Origin: Bog-756 sp963699085
Lineage (GTDB): Bacteria > Actinomycetota > Acidimicrobiia > Acidimicrobiales > RAAP-2
Assembly (NCBI GenBank): GCA_963699085.1
Contig: CAVOTH010000004.1
Location: 558,001-622,000, forward strand
DNA: 64,000 bases
Direction: 5' to 3'
Shown here: positions 60,408 through 64,000 of the stretch, in pieces
Layout of the letters: each line of letters opens with the position of its first letter
Position numbering within the stretch: position 1 is the first letter of the stretch
The notes under the pieces: generated by a model
Seen by the model: only the letters and a program-made list of their open reading frames with translations
Databases searched by the model: none
What the model was told of the DNA's origin: nothing
Made by a program: the position numbers and the translations under genes

Positions 60408-64000
<3,593 letters not shown>

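Overview
High-GC chromosomal segment of an actinobacterium, most likely class Acidimicrobiia. The support is a 16S/23S/5S operon with an actinobacterial-length 23S (about 3.09 kb), the gene order gcvH / FHA protein / MerR / bifunctional nuclease known from Actinobacteria, a DUF1844 gene divergent from infC, and korA-korB. The class assignment comes from the look of the 16S and the gene content, not from a database search.

Layout. (1) 0-5.9 kb: end of def, then fmt, rpe, ribD, ribBA, ribH and long-form hisG. fmt, ribD, ribH and hisG are split by apparent single-base frameshifts. No riboflavin synthase alpha gene lies between ribD and ribBA. (2) 5.9-15 kb: a cold-shock-like protein converging on, and overlapping, an MFS transporter; DUF1844; then infC-rpmI-rplT, a SpoU-type RNA methyltransferase and pheS-pheT. 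infC appears to start at AUA. (3) 15-28.2 kb: a secreted Ig-like protein, a DadA-type FAD oxidoreductase, and a complete, tightly coupled argCJBDFRGH operon with two tandem ARG boxes over a probably leaderless promoter; then a DipZ-like thiol-disulfide fusion protein. (4) 28.2-34 kb: rRNA operon with promoter, boxA-like elements, long processing stems, a tRNA-less spacer and a terminal hairpin. (5) 34-47.5 kb: efeB/efeO iron uptake without a visible permease, a TPR protein, class I aldolase, 2-oxoglutarate:ferredoxin oxidoreductase, DUF1697, a seven-repeat lipoprotein, DUF1015, a PH-like protein, an SGNH hydrolase and a CDP-alcohol phosphatidyltransferase. (6) 47.5-56.7 kb: an NDP-sugar pyrophosphorylase / phosphomannomutase-like fusion, the gcvH-FHA-MerR-BFN block, an AcuI-type reductase, an internally deleted S9 peptidase remnant, a GT87-like membrane protein and a small anchored protein. 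(7) 57-64 kb: thiO-thiS-thiG-thiD on the minus strand and the start of gltB on the plus strand, all broken by many frameshifts.

How it works together: most of the window is translation machinery, riboflavin, histidine, arginine and thiamine biosynthesis and central carbon metabolism, in operons with 4-nt start/stop overlaps. The arginine cluster encodes its own repressor and carries matching operators.

Reliability: frameshifts are concentrated at 0.8-5.1 kb and especially 57-64 kb, while about 5.9-35.5 kb is nearly clean. In each broken gene the reading frame resumes with family-typical sequence, so I read most of them as sequencing or assembly indels. Start and end positions in those genes are approximate. 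I saw no CRISPR array, insertion sequence, phage or tRNA gene.
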